Positions 16,012 to 22,684 of a stretch of DNA of 31,650 nucleotides are shown one piece after another; within the stretch, counting starts at the first letter, position 1, and each line of letters opens with the position of its first letter. Below the pieces are notes generated by a model. The model was not told where the DNA came from. It worked only from the letters and a program-made list of their open reading frames with translations, and did no database searches. Where the stretch lies: IMG/VR virus record IMGVR_UViG_3300027736_000156, positions 1 to 31,650 of that record. One strand, written 5' to 3'. A program made the position numbers and the translations under genes. The stretch is from a virus.

Positions 16012-16776
16012 ATGTTAAAAAAATATCGCAGTATTTTTATTAGTGATGTACATTTGGGAACAAGAGATTGCAAAGCAGAGCAACTCAACAATTTTTTAAA
16101 GAATAACACCTGCGAAACATTATATCTTGTAGGTGATATCATTGATGCATGGCGCATTCAACAGAACAAATGGCGCTGGAAACAGAGTCACACAAATGTT
16201 GTTCGCCGTGTGCTTGGTCATGCTAAACGAGGCACAAAAGTAGTCTATGTTGCTGGCAACCACGATGAATTTTTAAGACCAATGATACCATATGGATTCA
16301 GTTTCGGTCTAGTTGAAATACATAATCAAACAGAACACATTGGTGCTGATGGTAAACACTATCTGGTCACACATGGTGACCTGTTCGATGGCATCACAAG
16401 ACTAGCACCATGGCTTTCATTTTTAGGAGACACGGCATATGATTTTATTCTATCGCTTAATAGCAAATTCAATTGGCTACTGCACCGCTTTGGTTTTCGG
16501 TATTTTAGTCTTAGCAAATATCTCAAAACAAGAGTAAAACGAGCAATCGATTTTATTTTTAAGTTTGAAGAAAACTTAGCAAACTATTGCAAGAAAAAAG
16601 GTTATGATGGTGTGATATGTGGTCACATACATCATGCAGAGATAAAAGAGATTAATGGTGTGATGTATATGAATGATGGTGATTGGGTTGAAAGTTGTAC
16701 AGCACTTGTAGAACATCACGATGGTCGCTGGGAGATAATCACATGGACACAGGAGACTGATAGTGTTACAGGATAA
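16012..16776 (+). CDS. LpxH-like UDP-2,3-diacylglucosamine hydrolase-family metallophosphoesterase
   Basis: 254 residues. Metal-binding blocks in order: SDVHLG (D12, H14), LVGDIIDAW, VAGNHDEF, VTHGDLFDG and CGHIHHAEI. The conserved NDGDWVESCTALVEH end identifies the long proteobacterial UDP-2,3-diacylglucosamine pyrophosphatase-like group (COG2908). Classical LpxH acts in lipid A synthesis at the inner membrane; the exact substrate of this longer group is less certain. It looks recently bacterial in origin and overlaps a glycosyltransferase, so an envelope-modifying pair is likely. The start at 16012 follows 6 bases after nrdB. Confidence 0.8.
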   Translation: MLKKYRSIFISDVHLGTRDCKAEQLNNFLKNNTCETLYLVGDIIDAWRIQQNKWRWKQSHTNVVRRVLGHAKRGTKVVYVAGNHDEFLRPMIPYGFSFGLVEIHNQTEHIGADGKHYLVTHGDLFDGITRLAPWLSFLGDTAYDFILSLNSKFNWLLHRFGFRYFSLSKYLKTRVKRAIDFIFKFEENLANYCKKKGYDGVICGHIHHAEIKEINGVMYMNDGDWVESCTALVEHHDGRWEIITWTQETDSVTG

Positions 16777-17476
16777 AATTACAATCGTTGTTCCTTGTAA
16801 AAATGAAGAATCGTATATTTTTCATTTGTTGTATCATCTGAAGAAACAAAACATCGGCGATACAAGAATTATCATTGCTGATTGTTCTACTGATGATACG
16901 AGAGAAGTTATTGATTTCTATAAAGAAGATTTGAAATTGAATGTAGAGGTTATTGATGGTGGTCCAGTATCCATTGCAAAGAACAATGGTGCTAGACTTG
17001 CTACCACACCATACATTCTATTCATTGATAGTGATGTGAGATTCTTCTCAGATACAGTTATAACTGATTGTGTGAAAGAATTAGAGTCAAATAACTTAGA
17101 TTTGATTGGCACATACATAAAGTGTTACGATGGTGATAAGAGGGCGCAAATCGGATTCATGCTGTTCAATGGTGTGAATAAAATTATGAGCCGCAAAGTT
17201 CCATTTGCTGTTGGTGCATTCATGTTAACACGCCGAGATAAATTTGAACAGCTTGGCGGCTTTGCAGAAAAGTATGGCACCAGTGAAGATTTCTTTCTAT
17301 CAAAAAAATATGATGTAAAGAAATTCAAGTTAGTCAAACACTACTTTGGACAAGACAGCAGAAGATTTCAGAGGATGGGATACTTCGGTATGGTGTGGTA
17401 TCTCATAAAAAACTTCTGGAATAGAAACAATGAGAAATATTGGAACAACATAGACTATTCAAAATATTGGAAATAA
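16763..17476 (+). CDS. family 2 glycosyltransferase
   Basis: 237 residues from a GTG start, supported by AGGAG at 16750-16754 with an 8-base gap; it overlaps the previous gene by 14 bases. KITIVVPCKNEE and ADCSTDDT are the nucleotide-sugar binding segment of a GT-A fold, and FIDSDVRF is the DxD motif. GTSEDFFLSKK resembles the ED catalytic-base motif. No strong TM segment is visible, though FGMVWYLIKNFW could associate with a membrane. Overlap with the LpxH-like gene suggests the two modify lipopolysaccharide or another glycolipid together. Acceptor unknown. Confidence 0.8.
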   Translation: MLQDKITIVVPCKNEESYIFHLLYHLKKQNIGDTRIIIADCSTDDTREVIDFYKEDLKLNVEVIDGGPVSIAKNNGARLATTPYILFIDSDVRFFSDTVITDCVKELESNNLDLIGTYIKCYDGDKRAQIGFMLFNGVNKIMSRKVPFAVGAFMLTRRDKFEQLGGFAEKYGTSEDFFLSKKYDVKKFKLVKHYFGQDSRRFQRMGYFGMVWYLIKNFWNRNNEKYWNNIDYSKYWK

Positions 17477-17477
17477 G

Positions 17478-17807
17478 ATGATAACACTAGACGAAGCCGC
17501 CAAAGATAAGATTACAGACTTATACATAGATGAAAATGACTCATCTATCAAAGGAATGAGAATTTTTGTTCAAGGTGGTGGTTGTTCTGGTTTTTCATAT
17601 GGTTTCACATGGGAGTGGGAAAAGAATGAAGATGATTTTGAATTCCCTATCAATGAAAAAATTCAAGTATTGGTTGATGCAATGAGTATGCAATACCTAC
17701 AAGGAGCAACAATCAAATTCAAAACAGAATTAATGGGTTCTAATTTTCTAATTGAGAATCCAAACGCAACCAACAAATGTGGTTGTGGATCATCGTTTGC
17801 AGTATAA
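17478..17807 (+). CDS. A-type iron-sulfur carrier (IscA/ErpA-like)
   Basis: 109 residues. The three conserved cysteines of HesB/IscA/ErpA proteins are present: C36 in GGGCSGFSYGF, C101 and C103 in NKCGCGSSF. Family members bind a [2Fe-2S] or [4Fe-4S] cluster or iron and deliver it to target proteins. Similar genes are known as auxiliary genes in aquatic phages. In this window it sits between the iron-dependent NrdB and a Dps-like ferritin. Confidence 0.88.
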   Translation: MITLDEAAKDKITDLYIDENDSSIKGMRIFVQGGGCSGFSYGFTWEWEKNEDDFEFPINEKIQVLVDAMSMQYLQGATIKFKTELMGSNFLIENPNATNKCGCGSSFAV

Positions 17808-17826
17808 AAAAAGAAAGAATGAAAAA

Positions 17827-18282
17827 ATGAAAAAACTAACAACATATTTTATTATCAGTTTATTAATGGGCACCTTTGCTTCTTTAGCAATTGCTCAAGG
17901 TAAGCAGAAGGCAGGCGTTACATATGATGCGGTTATAACCCGTGTGATTGATGGCGATACAGTAGCATTTCAAGCAAACTTTTTGCCAGAACCCCTTAAA
18001 AAGGAATTGTCAATACGAGTGTTTGGTGTTGATACACCAGAAAAAGGTCACAGGGCACAATGCCCCTCAGAGGCTTCTAAAGGTGAAGCCGCATCATTAT
18101 TTACAAAAACTCAAGTTAATGCATCAACTAAACGACAAGTCATACTCATGGACTGGGACAAGTATGGTGGTCGTGTATTGGGTGATGTTATTTTAGATGG
18201 CAAATCACTTCGAGAAATGCTCATTCAAAATGGGTTTGCCCGTGAGTATTACGGTGAAGCCAAACAGTCGTGGTGCAACTGA
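17827..18282 (+). CDS. secreted thermonuclease-like (SNase) endonuclease
   Basis: 151 residues from the ATG at 17827; a longer frame from 17752 would overlap the Fe-S carrier and displace the signal peptide. Residues 1-24 (MKKLTTYFIISLLMGTFASL + AIAQ) are a signal peptide. The mature domain has RVIDGDTVAF, RVFGVDTPE (catalytic Arg and Glu) and DKYGGRVLGDV (second Arg), the staphylococcal nuclease active site. Export would place it in the periplasm, for example to degrade nucleic acid there. Its end nearly touches the convergent Dps gene. Confidence 0.85.
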   Translation: MKKLTTYFIISLLMGTFASLAIAQGKQKAGVTYDAVITRVIDGDTVAFQANFLPEPLKKELSIRVFGVDTPEKGHRAQCPSEASKGEAASLFTKTQVNASTKRQVILMDWDKYGGRVLGDVILDGKSLREMLIQNGFAREYYGEAKQSWCN

Positions 18283-18284
18283 TA

Positions 18285-18722
18285 TTACAATTGTTTCAAG
18301 AATGAGCGAAGCATCCATCCATGCTTATCATGGGCAGTGATTCTATCTTGCAAAGCATTAGCAACACCCTGTTCATTAGCCGCATTAGCCGCATTGTATG
18401 CATCATACAAAGATGCTCTCACAATGTCATTATCAGCAACTAATTTCATAACCATATCACGGGCTGATGGTACTGCATTTTCATCTTGTACGGATGAAAG
18501 TTCTGCGAATCTACTAAGCGAACCAGGAACATATGCATCTTGAGTGCGAATCAATTCAGCGATTACATCTACAGCAAGAAAAAGTTCGTTGTATAAATTA
18601 GCAAAGAAATCGTGAAATTGTGCAAAGAACATGCCCTCAACATTCCAGTGGAAGTTATGAGATTTAAGATACATAGCAAAGGTATTTGCTTGCACACGCT
18701 TGAGAAGTTCAACTAGGTCCAT
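18285..18722 (-). CDS. Dps-like ferritin
   Basis: 145 residues, the only gene on the - strand. Residues H25, H37, D52 and E56 have exactly the spacing of the E. coli Dps ferroxidase ligands (H51, H63, D78, E82), inside SHNFHWNV...FHDF and AVDVIAEL. Dps dodecamers oxidise and store iron and protect DNA. The N-terminal DNA-binding extension of E. coli Dps is missing, so iron handling rather than DNA coating is the safer inference. AAAGGA precedes the start. A TATAAATA late box on the same strand lies at 18753-18760. Confidence 0.85.
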   Translation of the reverse strand: MDLVELLKRVQANTFAMYLKSHNFHWNVEGMFFAQFHDFFANLYNELFLAVDVIAELIRTQDAYVPGSLSRFAELSSVQDENAVPSARDMVMKLVADNDIVRASLYDAYNAANAANEQGVANALQDRITAHDKHGWMLRSFLKQL

Positions 18723-18752
18723 GAAGAGTCCTTTAATTAAGAGATATAAGTA

Positions 18753-18760
18753 TATTTATA
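18753..18760 (-). promoter_or_regulatory. T4-type late promoter for the Dps gene (minus strand)
   Basis: Read on the - strand, 18760 to 18753 is TATAAATA, the T4 late consensus, about 30 bases before the Dps start codon at 18722. Only two exact boxes of this kind were noticed in the window, both in sensible positions, which supports function. Confidence 0.5.
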
Positions 18761-18770
18761 AGGAGAAAGT

Positions 18771-18926
18771 ATGCAGTTAAAACACACTTGCGAAAACTGC
18801 AATTCCAGTTTTAGAATTTCATATGTTGAGACGGAAACTGAGGATGACCCTCATTACTGCCCATTTTGCGGCGAATACATTATTGAGGATGACGATACTT
18901 TAACAGATGATGACGATAACGAATGA
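18771..18926 (+). CDS. zinc-ribbon protein
   Basis: 51 residues behind AAGGAG (6-base gap). Two CxxC pairs (C7/C10 and C30/C33, in TCENC and CPFCGE) form a zinc ribbon, followed by a strongly acidic tail (IIEDDDTLTDDDDNE). Small ribbons of this MxLKHTCENC type are common in T4-like phages and have no known function. The acidic tail could mimic nucleic acid or mediate protein binding. It overlaps the next gene by 20 bases. Confidence 0.75.
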   Translation: MQLKHTCENCNSSFRISYVETETEDDPHYCPFCGEYIIEDDDTLTDDDDNE

Positions 18927-19350
18927 GTGGACATATAATGGCAATCTATTTACATCAGAACAAACTGAAGGTTTCTATGGGTTCGTATACCTGATTACGA
19001 ACACTGATAATAATCGAAAGTATATAGGTCGAAAGTATTTCACAAAAGCAAAAACAACTCAGCTAAAAGGCAAGAAGAAAAGGTCAAGAGTCGGCTCTGG
19101 ATGGGAAGACTATTGGGGTTCTAATAAAGTTTTAGTTGAAGAGGTTGCGGTTCATGGTAAAGAAAAATATAGGAGGGAAATTCTACATCTTTGCAAATCA
19201 AGGTCCGAGTGTAGTTATATGGAGACTTTTGAAATCTTCAATCGTTCCGCTCTTCTGAGCGACTCTTACTATAACTCATGGGTGACTTGTAAAATTCACA
19301 AATCTCATGTAATAGGAAAAATCGATGGCACGAAAACCAATAGCAAATAA
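18907..19350 (+). CDS. GIY-YIG nuclease-like protein
   Basis: 147 residues, starting within the zinc-ribbon gene. GFVYLITNTDNNRKYIGRKYF carries the FVY...YIG form of the GIY-YIG core, followed by a basic stretch (QLKGKKKRSR) and GSGWEDYWGSNK. EILHLCKSRSECSYMETFEIF supplies the downstream conserved Glu. Phages carry many proteins of this kind, either as free-standing homing endonucleases or as resident enzymes. The overlaps on both sides argue for an established gene, not a recent insertion. Confidence 0.75.
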   Translation: MMTITNEWTYNGNLFTSEQTEGFYGFVYLITNTDNNRKYIGRKYFTKAKTTQLKGKKKRSRVGSGWEDYWGSNKVLVEEVAVHGKEKYRREILHLCKSRSECSYMETFEIFNRSALLSDSYYNSWVTCKIHKSHVIGKIDGTKTNSK

Positions 19351-20062
19351 TGAAACAATAGTGGCCAAAACATCTAATCAATTGAAAATAAGAATTGATG
19401 ACTTAAAAACATTTACCCCATTAACAGAGAATCAAAAGATATTTTTTGATGCATATCGAAGAGGTGATTATTTTGTAGCACTACATGGTGTTGCAGGTAC
19501 AGGAAAAACATTCTGTGCATTATATAAAGCAATTGAAGAAGTACTAGACAAATCAAATCCATTTACCAAAATCATTGTAGTTCGTTCAGCGGTGCAAAGC
19601 CGTGAGATAGGTCACCTTCCAGGTGATGTAAACGAAAAGATGGAAATATATCAGCAACCATACAGACAAATCTGTGAGACTCTATTCGGTCGCCGTGATG
19701 CATGGGACAGACTAGAAGAACAGCATCACATAGAGTTCATCAGTACTTCATTCATTCGTGGTATGTCATTCGATGACGCTATCATTATTGTAGATGAGAT
19801 GCAGAACATGACTTTTGAAGAAATAGATACCGTTATGACACGGGTTGGTTATCGCTCAAAGATTCTATGGTGTGGTGACTATCGTCAAACAGACTTGAAT
19901 AAGAAGAAGAATGATGTATCGGGCATTCTTAAATTCTTTGACATTGCCATGCACATGAAGGCATTCACTAGAATTGAGTTTACCGCAGATGACATTGTTC
20001 GTTCATCATTGGTTAAAGACTACATCTTGGCAAAGATACAATACGAAGATAACATTTCATAA
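19325..20062 (+). CDS. phoH: PhoH-like P-loop ATPase
   Basis: 245 residues, overlapping the previous gene by 26 bases. Walker A GVAGTGKT at residues 55-62, the PhoH signature RSAVQSREIGHLPGD, and Walker B IIIVDEMQNM are all present, with the sensor WCGDYRQTDL. PhoH is one of the most common genes of aquatic phages; a role in RNA metabolism or phosphate stress has been proposed, without a firm function. Confidence 0.92.
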   Translation: MARKPIANNETIVAKTSNQLKIRIDDLKTFTPLTENQKIFFDAYRRGDYFVALHGVAGTGKTFCALYKAIEEVLDKSNPFTKIIVVRSAVQSREIGHLPGDVNEKMEIYQQPYRQICETLFGRRDAWDRLEEQHHIEFISTSFIRGMSFDDAIIIVDEMQNMTFEEIDTVMTRVGYRSKILWCGDYRQTDLNKKKNDVSGILKFFDIAMHMKAFTRIEFTADDIVRSSLVKDYILAKIQYEDNIS

Positions 20063-20096
20063 AGTGAAATAGACTTGGTATTCTAGTAAAAAGATG

Positions 20097-20125
20097 TTGC
20101 ATTGCACAAAGGATTACTATATAAT
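20097..20125 (+). promoter_or_regulatory. sigma70 promoter for the phasin-like gene
   Basis: TTGCAT at 20097-20102 and TATAAT at 20120-20125, 17-bp spacer, in the 117-base gap after phoH. A leader of about 45 bases and an AGGAG site precede the ATG at 20180. Confidence 0.65.
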
Positions 20126-20179
20126 GATATGGGCGCTCAATTGTGAGGCTCATTAATTAATCGTCTTAGGAGATAAAAT

Positions 20180-20392
20180 ATGTTCGCAGTAGATACATTC
20201 ATTGAAACCGTTCAAGGTGCAAAAAAATACTTTGTCAGTACATTCATTACCGATAAAGAGTTACAGAAACCTCTCAACGCTTTCATCGACAAACAAACCG
20301 AGTTTGTTAATCAAATCGTCAAAACCAACCAAGAAGTATCAAACCAAGTTTTAGATTCATTGTCAAAATATTCTAAAACTTCAAAGGCATAA
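20180..20392 (+). CDS. small phasin-like helical protein
   Basis: 70 residues with SD TTAGGAG and its own promoter. Entirely helical: FAVDTFIETVQGAKKYFVSTFITDKELQKPLNAFIDKQTEFVNQIVKTNQEV, which resembles bacterial phasins (polyhydroxyalkanoate granule coat proteins) in length of helices, spacing of Phe and the 'PLN.F(I/V)D.QTEF' region. Similar small phasin-like proteins occur in T4-like phages with unknown function. The own promoter and good SD indicate independent, probably strong expression. Confidence 0.6.
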   Translation: MFAVDTFIETVQGAKKYFVSTFITDKELQKPLNAFIDKQTEFVNQIVKTNQEVSNQVLDSLSKYSKTSKA

Positions 20393-20402
20393 CATGGTTA
20401 AG

Positions 20403-20449
20403 TAGAGGTTTCGCTTTTCATACATAATAGTATGCAGAAAGAACCTCTA
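20403..20449 (+). promoter_or_regulatory. nested hairpins sequestering a start codon
   Basis: TAGAGGTT (20403-20410) pairs with AACCTCTA (20442-20449), and inside it CATAC (20419-20423) pairs with GTATG (20430-20434). The inner right arm holds the ATG (20432) of the next gene. No normal SD is present, so translation of that gene may depend on opening this structure. Confidence 0.4.
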
Positions 20450-20704
20450 TCAGTTATCTATCGAAAAATTCTTCAACAGGATATTCGTAAGACATTGAAA
20501 ACTTGGGATCCAACCATTCGACACGGTTGGATCATAAAATTCTCCATCTACAGAGATGAGAATATTTTATTGGTGTTTACATCTAGGCATACAGGACAAA
20601 CTTTCGTCAGATATTTCAATGAAGAAAATGATGCAGTGACTTTTATCAATTTTGTGTGTGATAAATTAGATGCCAATAGGGTTCATTTTGAAAATTCAAA
20701 ATAG
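20432..20704 (+). CDS. hypothetical phage protein
   Basis: 90 residues. KEPLSVIYRKILQQDIRKTLKTWDPTIRHGWIIKFSIYRDENILLVFTSRHTGQTFVRYF suggests an alpha/beta fold with a central sheet. No family recognised. It is co-transcribed with the phasin-like gene and is followed by an intrinsic terminator, so these two genes form a short transcription unit. Its start codon is inside a hairpin. Confidence 0.55.
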   Translation: MQKEPLSVIYRKILQQDIRKTLKTWDPTIRHGWIIKFSIYRDENILLVFTSRHTGQTFVRYFNEENDAVTFINFVCDKLDANRVHFENSK

Positions 20705-20726
20705 TACAATCTTAGTTGTCATTCAG

Positions 20727-20757
20727 AAAAGTGTTGCGTAAAAACAACACTTTTTTT
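20727..20757 (+). terminator. intrinsic terminator
   Basis: AAAAGTGTTG (20727-20736) pairs with CAACACTTTT (20745-20754) over an 8-base loop, followed by a run of T. It closes the phasin-like/hypothetical unit; a new promoter starts five bases later. Confidence 0.85.
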
Positions 20758-20761
20758 GTGC

Positions 20762-20790
20762 TTGACAAATGGCACAATGTGTGTTATAGT
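20762..20790 (+). promoter_or_regulatory. sigma70 promoter with dyad over the -10 box
   Basis: TTGACA (20762-20767), 17-bp spacer, TATAGT (20785-20790). ATGTGT (20777-20782) and ACACAT (20791-20796) flank the -10 as an inverted repeat with an 8-base centre, the same geometry as the primase promoter palindrome. It serves the genes from 20827 to 22510. Confidence 0.75.
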
Positions 20791-20826
20791 ACACATATTG
20801 ACACATTTCACTGCATTAGGTGAGCC

Positions 20827-20988
20827 ATGGCACACATTATGAAACTTTCACTGAAACCTCGCAACCTAGTTGCAAAAGATTTACGCACACCTAAATATCG
20901 CCAACGGGTAGAGTTGAGTGAAAAGGTGTACTCACGCCCAAAAAACAAACAAAATTTCAAGAAGGAGTTGTATGGCATTACATCCTAA
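20827..20988 (+). CDS. small basic phage protein (KPRN type)
   Basis: 53 residues, start at ATG 20827 with AGGTGA just upstream. MAHIMKLSLKPRNLVAKDLR is followed by PKYRQRVELSEKVYSRPKNK. Short, very basic proteins beginning M-K-x-S-L-K-P-R-N are common in tailed phages, usually expressed early, with no known function. Net charge suggests RNA or DNA binding. It overlaps the next gene's start and is the first gene after a strong promoter. Confidence 0.7.
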   Translation: MAHIMKLSLKPRNLVAKDLRTPKYRQRVELSEKVYSRPKNKQNFKKELYGITS

Positions 20989-21340
20989 ACCTACTGACTA
21001 CGATGGTTTCTATTTCGTACCTGACCCTGAGGATGATGATTCTACACAATTTCAATATTTCACATTCAACAATGCTGAGACTAGAGGACTGAAAGTTAAG
21101 GGTAATGATTTTGGTGACTTGTACCATGTAATTCTGTTCAAGACCAATGATGACAATGTGCCGATTCTTGATGAAAACTTTGAGGCAGTCTTCAGTGACC
21201 CAATTGTCTATGCCAAAAATTTATCTGACATGAGCATCTATGGTTGTATCTTGAGAAAGACCAATACTTCACCCAATTGGATAAAAGATTACTTGACAAA
21301 CTATGCGGATCGTGTTAAGATGTATCTATCTGAATCGTAA
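20972..21340 (+). CDS. hypothetical phage protein
   Basis: 122 residues from the ATG at 20972, preceded by AAGGAG; a longer upstream reading lacks an SD and would overlap the KPRN gene entirely. The product (MALHPKPTDYDGFYFVPDPEDDD...) is acidic and mixed alpha/beta. It has no motif I recognise. Second gene of the unit started at 20762. Confidence 0.6.
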   Translation: MALHPKPTDYDGFYFVPDPEDDDSTQFQYFTFNNAETRGLKVKGNDFGDLYHVILFKTNDDNVPILDENFEAVFSDPIVYAKNLSDMSIYGCILRKTNTSPNWIKDYLTNYADRVKMYLSES

Positions 21341-21351
21341 TGGAGATGTTT

Positions 21352-21642
21352 ATGAGTACTGAAATTGTGTTTAAGGGTGAAGAAGAAAAGAATTGGCTTC
21401 GAGCCATATTGCAAGAAGGTGTTGTGACAATCACATTCACTAAAAAAGATGGTGATGAGCGAGTGATTAAGGCTACACTGAAAGAAGATTTGATTCCTTT
21501 CGATATGATTCCAAAAGGAACCTCTACTCGCAAAAAGAGTGAAGAATCACAATCGGTGTTTGATGTTGAGAAAGATGAATGGCGTTCATTTCGCTGGGAT
21601 TCTATTAAGGGTTTCAATTTTTCTATCGGAGAAGAAGTATGA
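21352..21642 (+). CDS. SH3-fold phage protein (WRSFR...I type)
   Basis: 96 residues from ATG 21352, with GGAG 6 bases upstream; an ATG at 21340 is in frame but badly spaced. ILQEGVVTITFTKKDGDERVIKATLKEDLIP and SVFDVEKDEWRSFRWDSIKGF match a small SH3-like beta-barrel protein spread among tailed phages (LREG-V-TVTFTKKDG...VWD-KEAWRSFR-DSI). Function unknown. It overlaps the next gene by ATGA. Confidence 0.75.
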   Translation: MSTEIVFKGEEEKNWLRAILQEGVVTITFTKKDGDERVIKATLKEDLIPFDMIPKGTSTRKKSEESQSVFDVEKDEWRSFRWDSIKGFNFSIGEEV

Positions 21643-22145
21643 AAAAGACAGTTCTCGCATTGTTGATTGCACCTAGTGTAGTCTTTGCACAAAATGCACT
21701 GACACCTAACAATCAATTGCAGTTTCATGATGGTGCTAGAGTTGTAAGTGTAGAACCTATATTTGCAGTACAAAATGTTCCCACACAATCATGTAGACAA
21801 GTGAGTGTAGTTGGACCTAGTAGTGATGGCACTACAGGAACAGTGATTGGTGGTGTTGCTGGTGGTATCATCGGCAATCAAGTGGGTGGTGGTGTTGGTA
21901 AAGGTATAGCAACAGCAATTGGTGCTGTGACTGGTGCTGTAGTTGGTAGTAAGATTGACAAATCAATGTCACAACAATCGCAAGTTCAAACACAATGCCA
22001 TACAACATATCAAACAGTATCTTCACCTGAAGGATACAATACGACTTTAGAATATCATGGAAGATATTTGACAATTCGTACCAATTACATTTCGCAAATC
22101 GGTTCAATGATGAGTGTGAATGTTTATGTTAGCCCGCAAAATTAA
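21639..22145 (+). CDS. exported glycine-zipper protein
   Basis: 168 residues. A signal peptide (MKKTVLALLIAPSVVFA) is followed by a mature domain with a glycine-zipper membrane segment (GTVIGGVAGGIIGNQVGGGVG...GAVTGAVVGSKID, about residues 67-108) and a C-terminal beta region with QTQCHTTYQ. This is the layout of the Rickettsia 17-kDa/SlyB-type outer-membrane proteins, minus the lipobox. Expressed in the early-type unit, it probably inserts in the host envelope during infection, for instance in exclusion of other phages. That role is inference. Confidence 0.75.
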   Translation: MKKTVLALLIAPSVVFAQNALTPNNQLQFHDGARVVSVEPIFAVQNVPTQSCRQVSVVGPSSDGTTGTVIGGVAGGIIGNQVGGGVGKGIATAIGAVTGAVVGSKIDKSMSQQSQVQTQCHTTYQTVSSPEGYNTTLEYHGRYLTIRTNYISQIGSMMSVNVYVSPQN

Positions 22146-22156
22146 AAGGAATCGTT

Positions 22157-22510
22157 ATGAAATATTATTATCAATTGAGTGAAGTAGAACAAGCAGTAAT
22201 TCGCCTTAAATCTTTCTATTCAACATTTCGAGTAGTTGCTAATGGTGTTGAACAATCGACACCTGAAGATATCAATGAGGCATTGTTTTATCTTGAAGGT
22301 TCGCTAGAGGATATTCAGAAAAGTTTAGATGATTCATTCTATAAATTGTGGGAAGATGTTCGTGATGAATCAGGTGTAGAAGAATTGGAAAATGCACTTG
22401 CAGATGAGCAATTGGAAAATGCACTTGCAGATGAGCAGTCAGAAGATGTTTGGAATCATGTTGTAGAAAATTTACAAATTAATCCAAATATTTCCGAAGA
22501 AAACACTTGA
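22157..22510 (+). CDS. acidic hypothetical protein with internal tandem repeat
   Basis: 117 residues, SD AAAGGA before the ATG. Mostly helical and acidic; SEVEQAVIRLKSFYSTFRVV and a central SLEDIQKSLDDSFYKLWEDV. Near the C-terminus nine residues are duplicated exactly (QLENALADE copies), produced by a perfect 27-bp tandem duplication. The TGA stop is embedded in the TTGACA of the next promoter. Family unknown. Confidence 0.6.
   Translation: MKYYYQLSEVEQAVIRLKSFYSTFRVVANGVEQSTPEDINEALFYLEGSLEDIQKSLDDSFYKLWEDVRDESGVEELENALADEQLENALADEQSEDVWNHVVENLQINPNISEENT
22384..22437 (+). repeat. 27-bp perfect tandem duplication
   Basis: 22384-22410 is repeated exactly at 22411-22437 inside the coding frame, adding nine codons. 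Identity at every position implies a recent slippage event or a length polymorphism. Confidence 0.9.
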
Positions 22511-22535
22511 CAAGCAATAAAAAAACATATATAAT
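22507..22535 (+). promoter_or_regulatory. sigma70 promoter of the tRNA-region leader RNA
   Basis: TTGACA (22507-22512) overlapping the TGA stop of the preceding gene, 17-bp spacer, TATAAT (22530-22535). Perfect consensus in both boxes. Transcription would begin near 22542. Confidence 0.85.
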
Positions 22536-22632
22536 ACTATGATGCAAAATATATCCCATTTCTTTAAGTTGAGCGGCGCCACACTCTGGCAGGTTGAGTC
22601 ACGCCCATGCTCAATTAATACAGGTGCGGATT

Positions 22633-22680
22633 ATGGAACACAATGGGGATTTTGCTAACTTTGTAACTAATACAAAATAA
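22633..22680 (+). CDS. leader peptide candidate
   Basis: 15 codons, MEHNGDFANFVTNTK, with AGGTG (22622-22626) 6 bases before the ATG. The frame covers the left arm of the antiterminator-like hairpin (22645-22654) and stops two bases before its right arm begins (22683), the geometry expected of a ribosome-controlled attenuator. A second, SD-less frame (22539-22658, 39 codons) overlaps it. Translation is not proven. Confidence 0.4.
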   Translation: MEHNGDFANFVTNTK

Positions 22681-22684
22681 ACCA

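Noticed and set aside
17803-17810. TATAAAAA boxes at 2927, 3567 and 17803 as late promoters
   Set aside because: One mismatch to the late consensus and partly explained by Tyr-Lys-Lys codons or A-runs; too weak to list.
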